From positions 3,631,626-3,695,625 of the forward strand of contig BCIA01000002.1 in assembly GCA_001599815.1 (NCBI GenBank): a stretch of DNA of 64,000 nt, read 5' to 3'. The first letter of the stretch is position 1; every line of letters starts with the position of its first letter. Below the pieces are notes generated by a model, which did no database searches, was not told the DNA's origin, and saw nothing but the letters and a program-made list of their open reading frames with translations. This DNA is from Furcasterigmium furcatum (taxonomy: Eukaryota > Ascomycota > Sordariomycetes > Glomerellales > Plectosphaerellaceae). Shown here piece by piece: positions 52,915-64,000 of the stretch. The translations under genes were made by a program, and so were the position numbers.

Positions 52915-55295
52915 TTAGTAGGCATCCTCGTCCGTCCACTCGCTGCCTTTGGAGATGATCCGGTTTCCGTCGTGGTCGACGTAGATTTGTCCCGGCTGGA
53001 GCGTCGGCGGAAGTCCGCGGACGCGCTTGGACTGACTTGCTGTCGGCCGGTGTCCCATGTCGGCCTCCATCCGCTTGCCCCGAGCCGCCCGCACCTTCTC
53101 GTAGTACGTATCGCAGGCGTCCGGCTCTGGTTCGCTGTTATCGTCGTATGTCTCCCAGTTCTCGGAGCCCGTTACGTTGCTGGACCCGTTTGAGGAGTTC
53201 GAGATCTGGCGAGGCGGTGGCGCTTGGGGGTATGATGGCGGGAGTTGTCTCACGGTGGCGTAGGGGTCGATGAAAGACATGTGGGATTGGTGGGACAATG
53301 TCGAGTTCGATCGATTCGGTCGCTGTGGCAGCGAGTCCTCGTACACGTCTTCGAGCTCCGCCTGACGGACGATGCTTGATCCCAGACCGGCTGACTTGTA
53401 ATGGTTGACCGGTGTCTCGAGCTCGGGTACGGGGACAAGCTCCCGCATCTTTGGGGGTGGTGCCCTCATCGGAACGCCGTTGCGCATCGTGCTGGGCTCG
53501 GGTTGGTTCTCAGCCATGCGGCTGCCGGCACGGGTTTCTGGTCGCTGCCGCTCCGGAGAGTTGTTGCCGTGCTTGAGATTACCAAGGGGCACTCGGGCCG
53601 GTATCCTCGAAGGGCTGCCCTTGGGATTCGCTGGCGGCGGCGGCGGGTTGCGCTTCGACGCAGGAGGCGCTGTTGGTGTCTTGGCACCCATGCGAGCTCC
53701 TGCGGCCTTGCCCACGCTGTTGGCTCTGCTCGGCGGTGCGGACTTGGATCCCTTGGTGGCAGAAGCTGGAGGGCCAGCGGGAGTCTTGGAGCGAGGCCCG
53801 GGAGCGCCCTTGGACTCATCCGCTTCGATGATATCCATGTACCGTTCGCCGTGGACCAAGAAGGGGCGGCCGTACTCATCTTCCCACCTATCAAGCAGCT
53901 TCTTGAGGTCTGCAGCCACCTTTGGCAGCTCCTTGGCGATCCTCTTGCGCATCTTCTCTTCCCGCAGCAGCTTGCCCGGATCACGCTTTTCGCCCTTCTG
54001 GCCGCGCATCATGAGGCGAGAGGCATCTTGGCTGGAGGAGTTGAGTTCATCTCGGTCGTGTGTGAGGCTGCGGTGCCTCTCGACAAGAGCCAACGTGGGT
54101 GCTCGCTGTTCCTTGACGGCCTCGAGTCTCCCGATTTCGCGTTCGTGGGCCTCGAGAAGGGCATCGCTGTAGACATCGGAGAAGGCGGGCGTGAACTCGA
54201 GCATCTCATCCTCGGACAGGTACAGCGCATCCCACAGCTCCTGCAGCTTGCAGCGGGCGTCTTCGACGAAGAGGTGGAGGTTCTGCCGCTTCAGCTCGTT
54301 GAGCCGTGCAAGCTCGTCCTCGAACTGGTTGATCTGTCGAACTCCGCAGCCGCGGTTGGCGTTGAGGAAGGACTTGCATTCGCTGTTGTCGACCCCAAGC
54401 TTCACCCAGAGCGCCTCGACAGCCACCTTGAGGTCCTTGAGCCGCTTCTCGCGGTTCTTCTTCTCGTCGGCGAGCTTGTCTCTCTTCGCGCGCAGCCTGC
54501 TAACGTCCTCCTCATGCAGACCAAGTTGTTCCGGCGAGTCGCGATAGTACTTGACGATAGCCCCATCGGTCTGAGCTTGGGGGGTGCCGAGCTCGGCCCA
54601 TAGCTGGATGATGTTCTCGCAGAGGGCTTGGACGGTTCCCACTCTTCGAGTGTACTCGTCGTAGACTCGAGTAAACTCATCATCAAGTTTGTCCACGTAG
54701 GTGGGGGACAGGTCAAAGGAAGGTGGGATGGACTGGTTGGGTGCGGTGGGCGGCAGAGCGATGCGAACAAAGGTGGGTTCGAGGTGGGACGAGTATGATT
54801 CGAGTGCTTGTACGAGTTCTTTTGCATGTCAGCAATAAGGTATACTGGAGAAGGGGGAGCCGGGTACTTACTCTTGACTTGCTCGAAGCGCTCCTTGTGC
54901 AATCTGCTGATTTGGATGTGCTTCTCCTTGAGGACTTGAAGGCACCGGTTGAGGGGATATGTGATTTGGAGGTCGTCATCGGAGAGTTCACGGCAGCCAC
55001 GGGAGTCGTCGAGAGAGGCTTCCATCTGGCGGATAGTAGTGGCCATTCGTTGCGCCTCGTCTAGCAGGTCTTCTTTCTCTGCTGTTACCAACCTGACCTG
55101 GTCGTGTAGCGTCTTGGACAGAGCATCGAAGAGCTGGGATGCGTCAGTATGATGAAGCGAATGGTGCTGCGTGATGCAACGTACCTCTGCTTCCCTGGAT
55201 TCACGGTCATGGTTCGGGATGCCTATTTCGTCGAACAAGCCGTGCAGCTGGGTGACGATGGTGTTCACCTGCTGGGACAAGTAGCTGGTATCCAT
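52915..55295 (-). CDS. ASE1: Ase1/PRC1/MAP65 microtubule-bundling protein
   Basis: Three exons, 55185..55295, 54872..55133 and 52915..54818, with introns of 51 and 52 nt, giving 758 residues. Ase1/PRC1 proteins cross-link antiparallel microtubules at the spindle midzone and help organise anaphase and cytokinesis. The N-terminal coiled coil begins LSQQVNTIVTQLHGLFDEIGIP. Long helical segments follow (RLRAKRDKLADEKKNREKRL, QINQFEDELARLNELK, LQELWDALYLSEDEM). The microtubule-binding spectrin-like end has LLREEKMRKRIAKELPKV and WEDEYGRPFLVHGERYMDIIE, highly conserved in the family. The last ~270 residues are a basic, Ser/Pro-rich disordered tail that in homologues is a target of Cdk control. The start is the ATG directly before the coiled coil. 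Confidence 0.93.
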
Positions 55296-57160
55296 GGTGG
55301 ATGAGGAGAGTGAAAAAGTATCGACGGATTGTGGGTATCGGGTCAAAAGGTGTTGAGAGTGAGCGAGAGAAGGGAAGACGTCAGTTCGGGTGACGGTGTT
55401 GATGCTATTCACGCGGTTTGCACCGTGATGCGCCTGGTCGAGCGGCTCACGCCCATGCAGTGGTTCGAGGGTCACCGGGGCGCGGTGTGGTCGGGTTGCA
55501 TGTCATGCGACGGCAAGAGAGGGTGCTTGGAGGTCTCTCGGTCGGCAGGACTGGGCTTCTTTCGTGATGTTTGGAGGCGATTGCGCGTGGTGTTTCGTGG
55601 AAGAAGAAACTGGCGTGAGGGACTGGAATGCGAGATGTCCAGATTTAGTGGGAACTGGTCGGCGGTGTTTTGGTTCGGTGGTCCGCGTGCGGGTCCGTTG
55701 TCGAGGCAACGTGGGGCCAGATCCGCGCTATTACAGGACCTTCGGGAGCTTGGGGCGGGTTGTTTCAGAGAACAAGCACCTGCTGCTACCCCGCGCCCCT
55801 GTGCCTGCCAATCAATTCCCGTCATGGAGCTCTGTTTCTGATCCAACCAAGGGATCCAAGTCGGTCGATGATTCCTCTCCTCGGTGCCATCGTTCCATCG
55901 TCCTTTTTCATGATGAGAATTTGAGAGCATCGACACGTGGGGGCCACACCCTTCAGCCAGCGGCTTGCATTCCAGCAAGCTGTCAGGACGCAGCCTCAAG
56001 CGTGGTGGCAGGATCTTACGGTCGCATAATGCGACAAGCAGTCTCGCTCGATTCGATGGAGACCGGCTTCGAGCGCCACGATGCATGTTCCACATATGCG
56101 AGATGCAGGCGAGCGACGGGTGTAGATCGGATATGGCCCAACAATCCCGATACCACTCACATTGAGCTGCAACTCTCCCCATGACCATCGCCAACGACAG
56201 TGGCAGTGACAGTGACGGCAGTTGGCTCAACGTGGATGTACCTGTGCGACGTCAGACCATAATCTTGGTCATCAAATTGCGTCGTGGAAGTGAGCTGTCC
56301 GTGATCATCACCCCAGCGCCGCAGTCCTTTTTGGGTCCTTGCCCGAGATATAGTCAAGGCAGAGATAGCGAACAATAACTCGAAGACCTAGCAGGAGCAA
56401 AATTATTTGCTCAACCAATCCTACTGTGCTAGCTACTATCTATCTATTGGCGTGGTGCGGGACTGCCATCTCACATGGATTGCTCATCCGGAGCCGGACC
56501 ATCATCCTCGGATCCCGACATCACCACCTCTGGTCCCGGAGATTTAAAGGCCAACCAAACCTCGGAATCCCCAGATCATATCTAGAGTACTTGTTCATGG
56601 TATAAAAAAGAAGCAGAAGAAAATTCCGGCAAAAAATGGTAGTTCTCTTTGAAAAGCGTGTCATCCTTCGGTGCAGGGGCCATGCTACTGTATGAAAGTC
56701 AGTTGATGAACATGGGATTCGAAGGGGGACGGGGTCAGTACTCACATCTTCTCTGTATAGTTTCAAGTTAGACCATTTGCCCGCAGGCAAAAGATGATAT
56801 GCAGAGTTTGATTTATGAATCATGGGCGGCGGACTGTTGCCTAACGGGACTGGATCGCGCTCAATGGACGACGCCAGGGATGTCCAGAGTTTGACAAGGA
56901 CTCCGCTCTCGGTCCAGAATTTGGCAGGCAGCAAGGCTAGGTAATGACGGGAGAGAAAGTCGGTATTGAGACCAGGTCGCTGTCCTGCCTTGCTGCCCTA
57001 GGTCAGTTCATCCGAGTCCTTGGTGGTCATGTTGGGTGATGATTTGACGCACAAAGACGAGTTCACAGTCAACAGTGTCGAAGTTTTTGAGCGAGGAGAA
57101 TATCAAGCTTCGATATAGATACGTAAATCATAGTCCACCAAGAGGTCCACTGCACCGCCC
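55296..57160. other. Long intergenic region
   Basis: About 1.9 kb between the Ase1 start and the M28 peptidase stop. Overlapping open frames on both strands at 55470-56230 look like chance frames in GC-rich DNA. No repeat or RNA gene was recognised. Confidence 0.5.
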
Positions 57161-58685
57161 TCAGGCAGGGAATGGGATCACCGCCGGGCTCTTGTACCCG
57201 TTCTTGCCAACCGCCCTCACGCCAAAGATGACATTGTCCAGAGACAACTCGACAGTCGCGCTGTCCACGTCTCCCACGAACAGCGAATGCGTCCACATCG
57301 GCGCATTCGTCGCCCGCCAGACGATCTCGTATCCCTTGACACCCGGCGAGCGAGACTTGGTCCACAGCAGCTTCGTATCGTTCGAGATATTCGACGTGTC
57401 AACCCGCACGTTCGTCGCCTTTCCGGGCGCGTTCGCCAGGGACCACATCGCCGCGAGATCGACCTTGGCCACGCGCGCGATGTACTCGTAGTCGAGAAAC
57501 TCCTCCAGGTCGCCGTACTGCACCCCGTTCTCGACCCGCGTGTCCTGGTGCTGGTGGTCGAAGTTCTCGTTCGGCTCCGTGAACCGCACGGCCGCGTATC
57601 CCGCCTCGAGGAACGGCCTGTGGTCCCCGCCGCGCAGGAAGCGGTCCAGGCGGTAGATCATGGCGACCTTCATGTCGGTGTATTTGTTCGCGGCCACCTC
57701 GGCGATGAACCGCCCCAGGCTGCGCGCGGGGGAGTCGTTCTCGCCGCCGATCGACAGGCGCGTGCTCTTCTCGCGGTCGGTTTCCGTGAGGGGCGGGCCC
57801 TGGCAGAACAGCCGGACGGTGTGCGGCTCCTTCTCGCCGCGGGAGCCCGTCGAGCTGCCGACGAGGTCGACGTTGAGCGTTCCTTCGACGTTGACGCTGG
57901 CGTTCTTGTACGTCTGCGCCATGAACTGCGCGCCGAGGAGGCCCTGCTCCTCGCCTGCCACAGCAGCGAAGACGAGCGTCGCGGAGTGCTTGCGCTTGGA
58001 CATGATGCGAGCAAGTTCCATGGCGACTACATGAGAATTAATACCGGGATCATGAAGCTACCATTTGGCTGGACTCACCAGCAACGCCGGAAGCGTCATC
58101 ATTTGCACCGGGCTGGTCGTCCCACCAGTTGAGAATATCAGACACCCGCGTGTCATAGTGCCCAAGAGTCACGTAGTACCTCTCAGCGTCCGAAACGCCC
58201 TCCAGAGTCGCCTGGACATTGCTGATCAGGACCGGATCCGGGATGCGGTTCGCGGGCGGCTGGATGTATCCCGGGACCTCGACTGTCAGCCGACCGCCCG
58301 ACTCCTCGGCGTACTTGCGGAACTCGGACGCGATCCAGTCCCTCGCGGCGCCGATGCCCCGGGTTGTGTCATTCTGCGGCGAGAGTGTGTGCCTCGTGCC
58401 GAAGCTGACCAGCTTGGCGATGTTCTGCCTGATGCTCTTTGCCGAGACCTCGGAGAGGGCCTTCTGGAGCTCCTTGTCGGGGAGCTGGGGCTTGAGCACA
58501 GAGCCGACGGGGTCGCCCGGGCCTGGAGGCGGCCAGTTGGCGTTGGCGCAGGAGGGATAGTTGCCTGAGAAGGTGGCAACGTAGCGAGGAAAGCCGTTGG
58601 GTGAGGTATCTGTATGGGCCTCGCGCGGGAGGAGACTTGCGTTGGCGAGGGCGAGGGCCCCGAGAGATACGAAGACGGGCTTCAT
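57161..58685 (-). CDS. Secreted M28 zinc aminopeptidase
   Basis: Two exons, 58079..58685 and 57161..58026, with a 52-nt intron (GTGAGT donor, GTAG acceptor), giving 490 residues. The signal peptide is MKPVFVSLGALALANASLLP. The M28 di-zinc site is complete: His176 in LGHYDTR, Asp196 in GANDDASG, the catalytic and ligand pair Glu228-Glu229 in VAGEEQGLLG, a distal Asp in SIGGENDSPA, and a His in FDHQHQDTR. From about residue 400 a fibronectin-like beta domain follows (GYEIVWRATNAPMWTHS, VGDVDSATVELSLDNVIFGVRAVGKNGYKSP). Enzymes of this type cleave N-terminal residues from peptides outside the cell. It follows the usual fungal layout and shows no defects. Confidence 0.92.
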
Positions 58686-59514
58686 GGTGAGGAGATGGAC
58701 GTCCAAGTTTGAGACAAACTTCGTAATTTCCCGAATCCAAGTCTTGCTCAGTCTTGTGGTCAGGTTGTACGAGGCCGGACCTGTTTATGACTTTCCTTGA
58801 CGCGGGTCAAGTCTCTCCGACCTTCGGCCTCCTTCGACCTGATAGTCGCTCTCACCTGCCTACTCTGTCCATCGACGCGAACCAAACCCCTCCGGAGATT
58901 CTCAGTGCGATGATATCAGCATACCATTCTACCCCTGTGCATCCCCATATCGACGAGTAGCTCCGGCCAAGTGGATGAGTGATCGGCATCTCCGCCGTAT
59001 GGGCGTCGTGCTTGGCGCCGTTGTGCCCGCAGCCAGGCCTTGCTGGACTAGGAAGGTCGCCCTCGTGGGGATGCTTTCGGCAGTTCATCTGGTGGCGTCG
59101 CGATGCCGACTTATCATGACGGGATTGAGGGGTTGCGGGGTTATGATGATGTGCTGTGAAAAGAGTCAGTAATTATCCTAGACTAGGGCACGGATTTTGA
59201 GATTGACGAATGGTCACAGCGGTCCCTTCAGCCACCACTTGTCGCGGGCTCAAACAAGCAAGTGACATGGATGGTCAGCACGACGACATTGCATAAAAGT
59301 CCTGTTGTATTGTGGTATGGGCAAAGAAAGTCGCTGCGTCGCTGCATTATGGTACCAATCTGGCCAGCGAGGTAGCCACAAACGCCTGCAGAAGTGAAAT
59401 GAAATAAGAGGCCGCCATCCCGGAGCGAGCACTCGAACATTAACCATATTCAGTTTTCAGCACGGTGGTGGCGGCTGCCTGCCTCAGCAGGCTGCCATTT
59501 TCATCAGTTGAGCA
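58686..59514. other. Intergenic region
   Basis: About 0.83 kb between the M28 peptidase start and the CCCH-protein stop. No feature recognised. Confidence 0.5.
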
Positions 59515-61366
59515 TTACTGCTTCTTATCGACCAGGGTCTGGGTGGTGCCGTCGTCGAAGACGCGAAGACGGGGGGTCTGGAGATGGAACGAATGTCAGC
59601 GAACAAGGCACAGCCGTTGGTATCACATTCGCAGCACTCACGGTATCCATGTTATGGGTCTTGGCAAAGCGGCACCAGTTGAGTGTGCAGTCGTGAGCCC
59701 ATTTGCAGTGGTGGCCGAAGATGCAGTTGCTGTCTGTGCACCACGACTCGTCACTGCACATGATGCCGCGGACTTTGTGTTTGAGAATGAGAAGCAGCGC
59801 ACTAGGCAGCTTCTCGCCGTGGTAATAGTTGCAGGTGGGCGACTCGCAGCCGCCCTGGAGATAGAAAGAATTGCAAAAGTTGGTGCCGTTGGAATGCATC
59901 AGGTCCTTGAACTTCTTCTCGGCGGCTGGATCGGAACGTGGAAGAGGCTCGTCGACGCGCTCCGATTCGGCGTTCAACAGGTAGTACTTGCGCACGGTGG
60001 GCTTCTTCTTGACGCCCAGGTCGATGACATTGGAGGCGGCGCCAGTCTTGCTTACGTTAGACCAAGAGCTGGAGGGCGTCAAGCTGGAGGTCGAGGGAGA
60101 CGGGCTGGGCATTGTTTTACGGGTTTCGGGGGGCGGCGAGATGACGCTGGCGGCAGCAGCGTTCTGGATTCTGGGAGGAGGGACCTTGGCAGCCGCCGAG
60201 GAGGGGAGAGGTGGCGGCGGCATCATGTTGGGCAGGCTCTGGCCCATGGACGACATTGAGGGAAAGCTCGGGCGAGCCGGGAGTGGTTCCGTCTTGAATA
60301 CGTTAGGGAAGTTGACAATTTTGAAGCCGAGATCATGGAAGCCATGCTCGGCCGGGGTAGCCTCGAGCAGAGTAAGACGGGGCGCGACCTTGACATCGCG
60401 TTTGTAAGGCTCGAGGAAGGGGAGGTAACCGTTATCGTGGCACGGGCCAAAGAAGATGTGCTTGCACTGGTTCACGCGAACCATGAGGCGGAGGAGCTCC
60501 CTGATCTTATGGTCGGCCGACTCCTTGCCAGAACCAACGTCGACGAAACTGAAGAGGGGCTGCGAGCGACCGAAGCCGCGGCCAAAGGCGGCCAGAGTAG
60601 GGTTCTCGGTGGTGTTTGGAATGATGCCGGCAGCATGTAGCTTTTTGGCGAGGCCATCGAGGTTTAGCACTGGCAGTCGCCGTCAGTCTGTCTGCAAGGC
60701 TGCAGGACATGTGCACTGAGATGGGCAGGTCCGGACTCACCAATTTGAACAACAATGCTCCAATCCTCAATACTGGTCTCGGGGTAATTCTCCTTAATGT
60801 ACTCCTTAATCTGGGACTGGAGACGATAAGCTGCTTCCGCGCCGCCCTCGGCGCCCTTCTTAAGTAGGGTTTCGTGGAAGACGGCACCGTCTCCATCGAT
60901 AATAGCGTAGACGAACGGGGCTGTCTCCTGCAGAGGGATGGTCAGAAAGCCCAGCAGTCACGCGGCAAGGTCGAGGAGAAGGCACTCACGGAGCTCTGCT
61001 TGAGGGTGCTCAGGGCCTTGGTAGCGTTGCTGGCCTTGTTCTGCCACATGCGACGAGACTCAACTTCGTTGTTATAGTCGTCGACTTTCTCGTAATATTG
61101 TCTCTCGAGGATTTCATAGCGACGGATAAGCTCCTATCATCAATCAAGGGTCAGTCGGGGGGTCAGGATTGAAGGTGTGAGGCGACAAGGGGTGCCATTC
61201 CAGATGGAAGTCGCCGACCAGATGAGTGAGAGGGGATCTTCCGTACTTGGACCATGTTGTCTCGATCCACGTCGCTCTGACGGTAGGCGAGGAGACGGTT
61301 CATGTAGCTGGCGGCCGTGCTGCTCAGCTCATGTGGCGAGTTAGGCCCGTCCATGATGCCGTCCAT
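59515..61366 (-). CDS. CCCH zinc-finger protein (fungal C-x8-C-x5-C-x3-H type)
   Basis: Five exons, 61247..61366, 60990..61133, 60741..60927, 59642..60669 and 59515..59577, giving 513 residues. An N-terminal coiled coil (ELIRRYEILERQYYEKVDDYNNEVESRR) is followed by an alpha/beta domain found in fungal proteins annotated as CCCH zinc-finger proteins (FVYAIIDGDGAVFHE, VNQCKHIFFGPCHDNGYLPFLEPY, VAPRLTLLEATPAEHGFHDLGF). After a Pro/Ser-rich linker come the fingers: FCNSFYLQGGCESPTCNYYHG, then MCSDESWCTDSNCIFGHHCKWAH. The first domain looks like a PIN/NYN nuclease fold (the DGDG stretch), so an RNA-related role is likely but unproven. The last exon adds only 20 residues. Confidence 0.85.
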
Positions 61367-62968
61367 GGCGGTGAGAGGGAGACCCGCGATTTGAAGCTGC
61401 TGTCAATTCAGAGATGGAGTAGGGACCGTATACTTGAGAGACAGACTGTCGGGATGAGGCCGGGGGGGAAGAATACTGAATTTGAACGCCCGAAGAGTGT
61501 CGTTGTCGGCGGTTGGGCTGATGCGGGATGGTCAGGCTGAAGGATGGATGGAATTGAAAGGTCCAGGTCCGAGTCCCTGATCCTAAGCTGATGGAAGTGT
61601 GAGGTGAACGCTGAATGGCGGTCGCACCTGCCGTGTAAAGTGATGGAGTGGCCTTCTTGTTTGCTGCGTCTGTGCCCGGTGAATGAACTTTTTAGCGGGC
61701 CAGTCCCTGCCACCGTGCGCTGGAGTGCTCTTTGGCAAGACGCTTGCGCCAATCACTTTGACGCTTGATCAGGCACAAGGGGAAGGAAGGTGCCCGGAGC
61801 CAATCCGACGGGCTGGAGCGTCCCCACAAGAGCTTCAGCTTTCGGATTCATTCAGCGGGCAGGCCCCTGTCGTTGTTTCTTTCTTTTCTCTCGAAATATC
61901 CCCGGAGACATGCATCATATGCTTTCAAGCCCATCGACCATGACTTTCAAGGAAGAAAGTACGAGAATGCTCGGGAACCGACAGTGGCGCATCTCAGATA
62001 TGCAGCATCCACGGCCAATCAGCGGGAGGTTTGAGGCAGCAAACGAAAGCAGACGTCCGTCCGTCTGACATCTCCAGGAGTCTTCCATGACTTGTCCTCA
62101 GGCTTCCAAAGTCTGCCAGCAACATCTCGTTTCGACAAGCACCATCATCCAGGAGTCGAGGAGAGCGACATCTGCCATGCGAGAGGAAAGAAGTAAGGGG
62201 ACTGCGGCCAACCGGTCCCATGATTGCGGAAACGGACAAACACACTCTAGGTCCCTTGGCTTGGCCCAGCCTCAATCACGGTGACACCGAAGCCGTGGTG
62301 GCACAGCGTTCTCGTCCGTCCACATCATCGAATCGCCGCCGTCCGACGAGAATCCGTGTCGCGGCACCGGGCCAGTCCGGGCAGGGGAAACAACGTCGTC
62401 CCGATGGACTTTCGCGCCGACTCACGTGAGCCGCCGTCGTCGTCCGTCGCGTCACCACCACCACGGGTGTGGTCGGGGGAAGAAACAAGGTTTGACAGGC
62501 CGCAGGGTCTCCCCCAGCGCAAACGTCATGATCACCCATCGGCAAGGACTGGGATAATGCGCGAAAATCCCACGAGATGGGGGCACACGGCCCACCATCA
62601 GTCCCTGAGATCAGTCGCAAGTGTGTGGCATTGCGGGTCGAGGAATCAGATCATATTCGATCTCCTCCATCCCGCTCTCGTTCCCCTCGCACGATACGGC
62701 GAAGACCGCCTTGGCAGAGTCACGATTGGGTATCGCCAGGTACAGCCCACCAGCACTTCGGATCACGAGTGACGCAAACGGCTGCCTTCGGGTTCCAGAG
62801 TGGCTCTCCTCTCACCCGCGCTCACGCGCAAGGCAGGCGGGGAGCTCGATCCCAAATCAAAAAGGGGCGCATCCCGCACGCGACAGCTCGTCGTGGTGCT
62901 GACATTCGACACTCGCACATCGCCAATTCCAATACCTTCCCACAGCAAAACACAACAACTCGCCCATC
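61367..62968. other. Divergent intergenic region
   Basis: About 1.6 kb between the CCCH gene (-) and the acetyltransferase gene (+). Short open frames only; nothing supported. Confidence 0.5.
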
Positions 62969-63912
62969 ATGAGCATCCGTGTCGCCACAGAAGCAGACAT
63001 CCCCGTCCTGGTCAAGCTGGTCCAGGCCGGTCTTGCTGACGACTACATCTGGAAGTACTGCTTCCCTCGCAGCAACCCAGACTCCGCCGTCTACATCGAG
63101 AAGACGCTGCGGCAGTTCCTGCGACAGGACAAGAACGAATGGCTCATCTGCGTCAACCAGGAGCTCGACAACCATGAAATTGTCGCAATGGCTCTCTGGC
63201 ATCTCCCGGTTGGGGACAGCCCTGCCTTCCCCGAGCGTGAGTCTCACTCCCTCCCTCCCTGCCTCCCTCACCCCGCGCCCCGCCGCTTGTGGAATGTCCT
63301 CGCGCTTCCAAGCGGCGCGGGGTTGTGGTCCCTCTCTCCCATTGACTAACACCAATTATAGTGGCGCTGCCATCCACTGCCAACGACGAGCACACAGCCG
63401 ACATCCTAGCATCGCCCCGCGTTGCTGCTCTCCAGAAGGCCGACGCCAAGGCTCAGGAGATTGTCAGCAGCAAGTACGGCAGCCACATGTTTCTGCATGC
63501 CGTCATCACGAACCCCGAGTGGAAGGGGCTCGGCTACGCGAAGCACCTCGCCAAGCACGGCATGGAGCTCGCCTGCAACAAGGACGTCGCCCTCGCTGCC
63601 GTCGCCAGCCCTAACGGCTACATCTTCTACTCCGGCCTGGGATTCAAGGACTGCGGCTCCACCACCGTCCAGGTCGAGGGCGAGGCGGAGGATATTAACC
63701 TCAAGACCATGGTGTACAACCCCTCGCACACCAAGGACCCCTCGGCCGTCGGCTGGGTCGAGTGGTTCCTGGGCCACGGCCAGCACCACCACGCCGACGC
63801 GATGCTGGAGGAGCCCGAGGCGGGCCAGGGCAGGAGGCGCTCGTTCGTCGAGATGCTGGGCCTGGGCCACCAGCACGGCTCCGGCGAGGGCAGGCGCCCG
63901 TCCCACGGCTAA
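62969..63912 (+). CDS. GNAT-family N-acetyltransferase
   Basis: Two exons, 62969..63236 and 63362..63912, with a 125-nt intron (GTGAGT donor, ATTATAG acceptor, phase 1), giving 272 residues. The start is typical of the fold (MSIRVATEADIPVLVKLVQAGLADDYIW). Motif A is FLHAVITNPEWKGLGYAKHLAKHGMELA, where KGLGYA binds acetyl-CoA. Motif B is NGYIFYSGLGFKDCG. A His/Gly-rich C-terminal tail of about 45 residues (GHGQHHHADAM, GLGHQHGSGEG) is extra to the domain. The substrate is unknown; such genes in fungi acetylate small amines or proteins. The gene is complete within the window. Confidence 0.85.
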
Positions 63913-64000
63913 GCGCCTCGATTGAGCTTTCTCTTCATGATTGTGCATTTTACAGCCCGGGAGCGCTGGCGGCTAGAATCGTCACGCGCAACATTAACCC

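Noticed and set aside
53401..54603. 400-codon open frame on the plus strand
   Set aside because: Antisense to the Ase1/PRC1 coding exon, which has strong family conservation.
55472..56230. Overlapping open frames on both strands upstream of the Ase1 gene
   Set aside because: No domain, no splice support, and both strands open at once, as expected by chance in GC-rich DNA.

Overview
The window reads as nuclear DNA of a filamentous ascomycete (Pezizomycotina; a Sordariomycete is my guess). Genes are interrupted by short spliceosomal introns of about 50-90 nt, mostly with GTRNGT donors and CTNAY-like branch sites. The gene set is typical of such fungi: a Zn2Cys6 regulator, an Irs4-like EH-domain protein, Ase1/PRC1, a HAM1-like protein and secreted CAZymes. 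A Fot1/pogo-type DNA transposon carries mutations that look like repeat-induced point mutation (RIP). All exon structures were worked out by hand from splice signals and reading-frame continuity, without transcript data.

Region 1 (0-4.2 kb) holds a PEX11-family peroxin (-) and a DUF4246 protein (+). Region 2 (4.4-18.7 kb) is the main locus, an apparently complete biotin gene cluster. It contains biotin synthase (-), a KAPA synthase ending in the peroxisomal signal SRL (-), an MFS transporter of the Dal5/Vht1 type (-), a Zn2Cys6 regulator (-), a PcaB-like lyase of the fumarase/aspartase superfamily (+) and the fused dethiobiotin synthetase/DAPA aminotransferase BioDA (+). The regulator and lyase are divergently transcribed around an intergenic region with degenerate ~31-bp tandem repeats. 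KAPA would be made in the peroxisome and converted by BioDA and then by a biotin synthase with a probable mitochondrial presequence. The roles of the lyase and transporter in this pathway are inferred from position.

Region 3 (19.7-33.2 kb) holds a TPR protein, a very divergent three-exon histone H3-like protein, a secreted protein with a hydrophobic C-terminus, a HAM1-like protein, a small secreted protein and a GH95 alpha-L-fucosidase. Region 4 (33.2-42.5 kb) is gene-poor and rearranged. It contains the disrupted Fot1-like element with perfect 32-bp terminal inverted repeats, a small orphan protein, an ankyrin protein, a decayed sugar transporter, two adjoining minisatellites (13-bp and 26-bp units) and a short serine/lysine-rich protein. 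Region 5 (42.9-64 kb) holds a GH2 glycosidase, a GHKL-ATPase protein with a SUMO-interacting-like motif, an Irs4-like protein, Ase1/PRC1, a secreted M28 aminopeptidase, a CCCH zinc-finger protein and a GNAT acetyltransferase.

The three most unusual items are the histone H3-like protein, the PcaB-like lyase and repeats inside the biotin cluster, and the GHKL-ATPase protein. No tRNA, rRNA or CRISPR was recognised.
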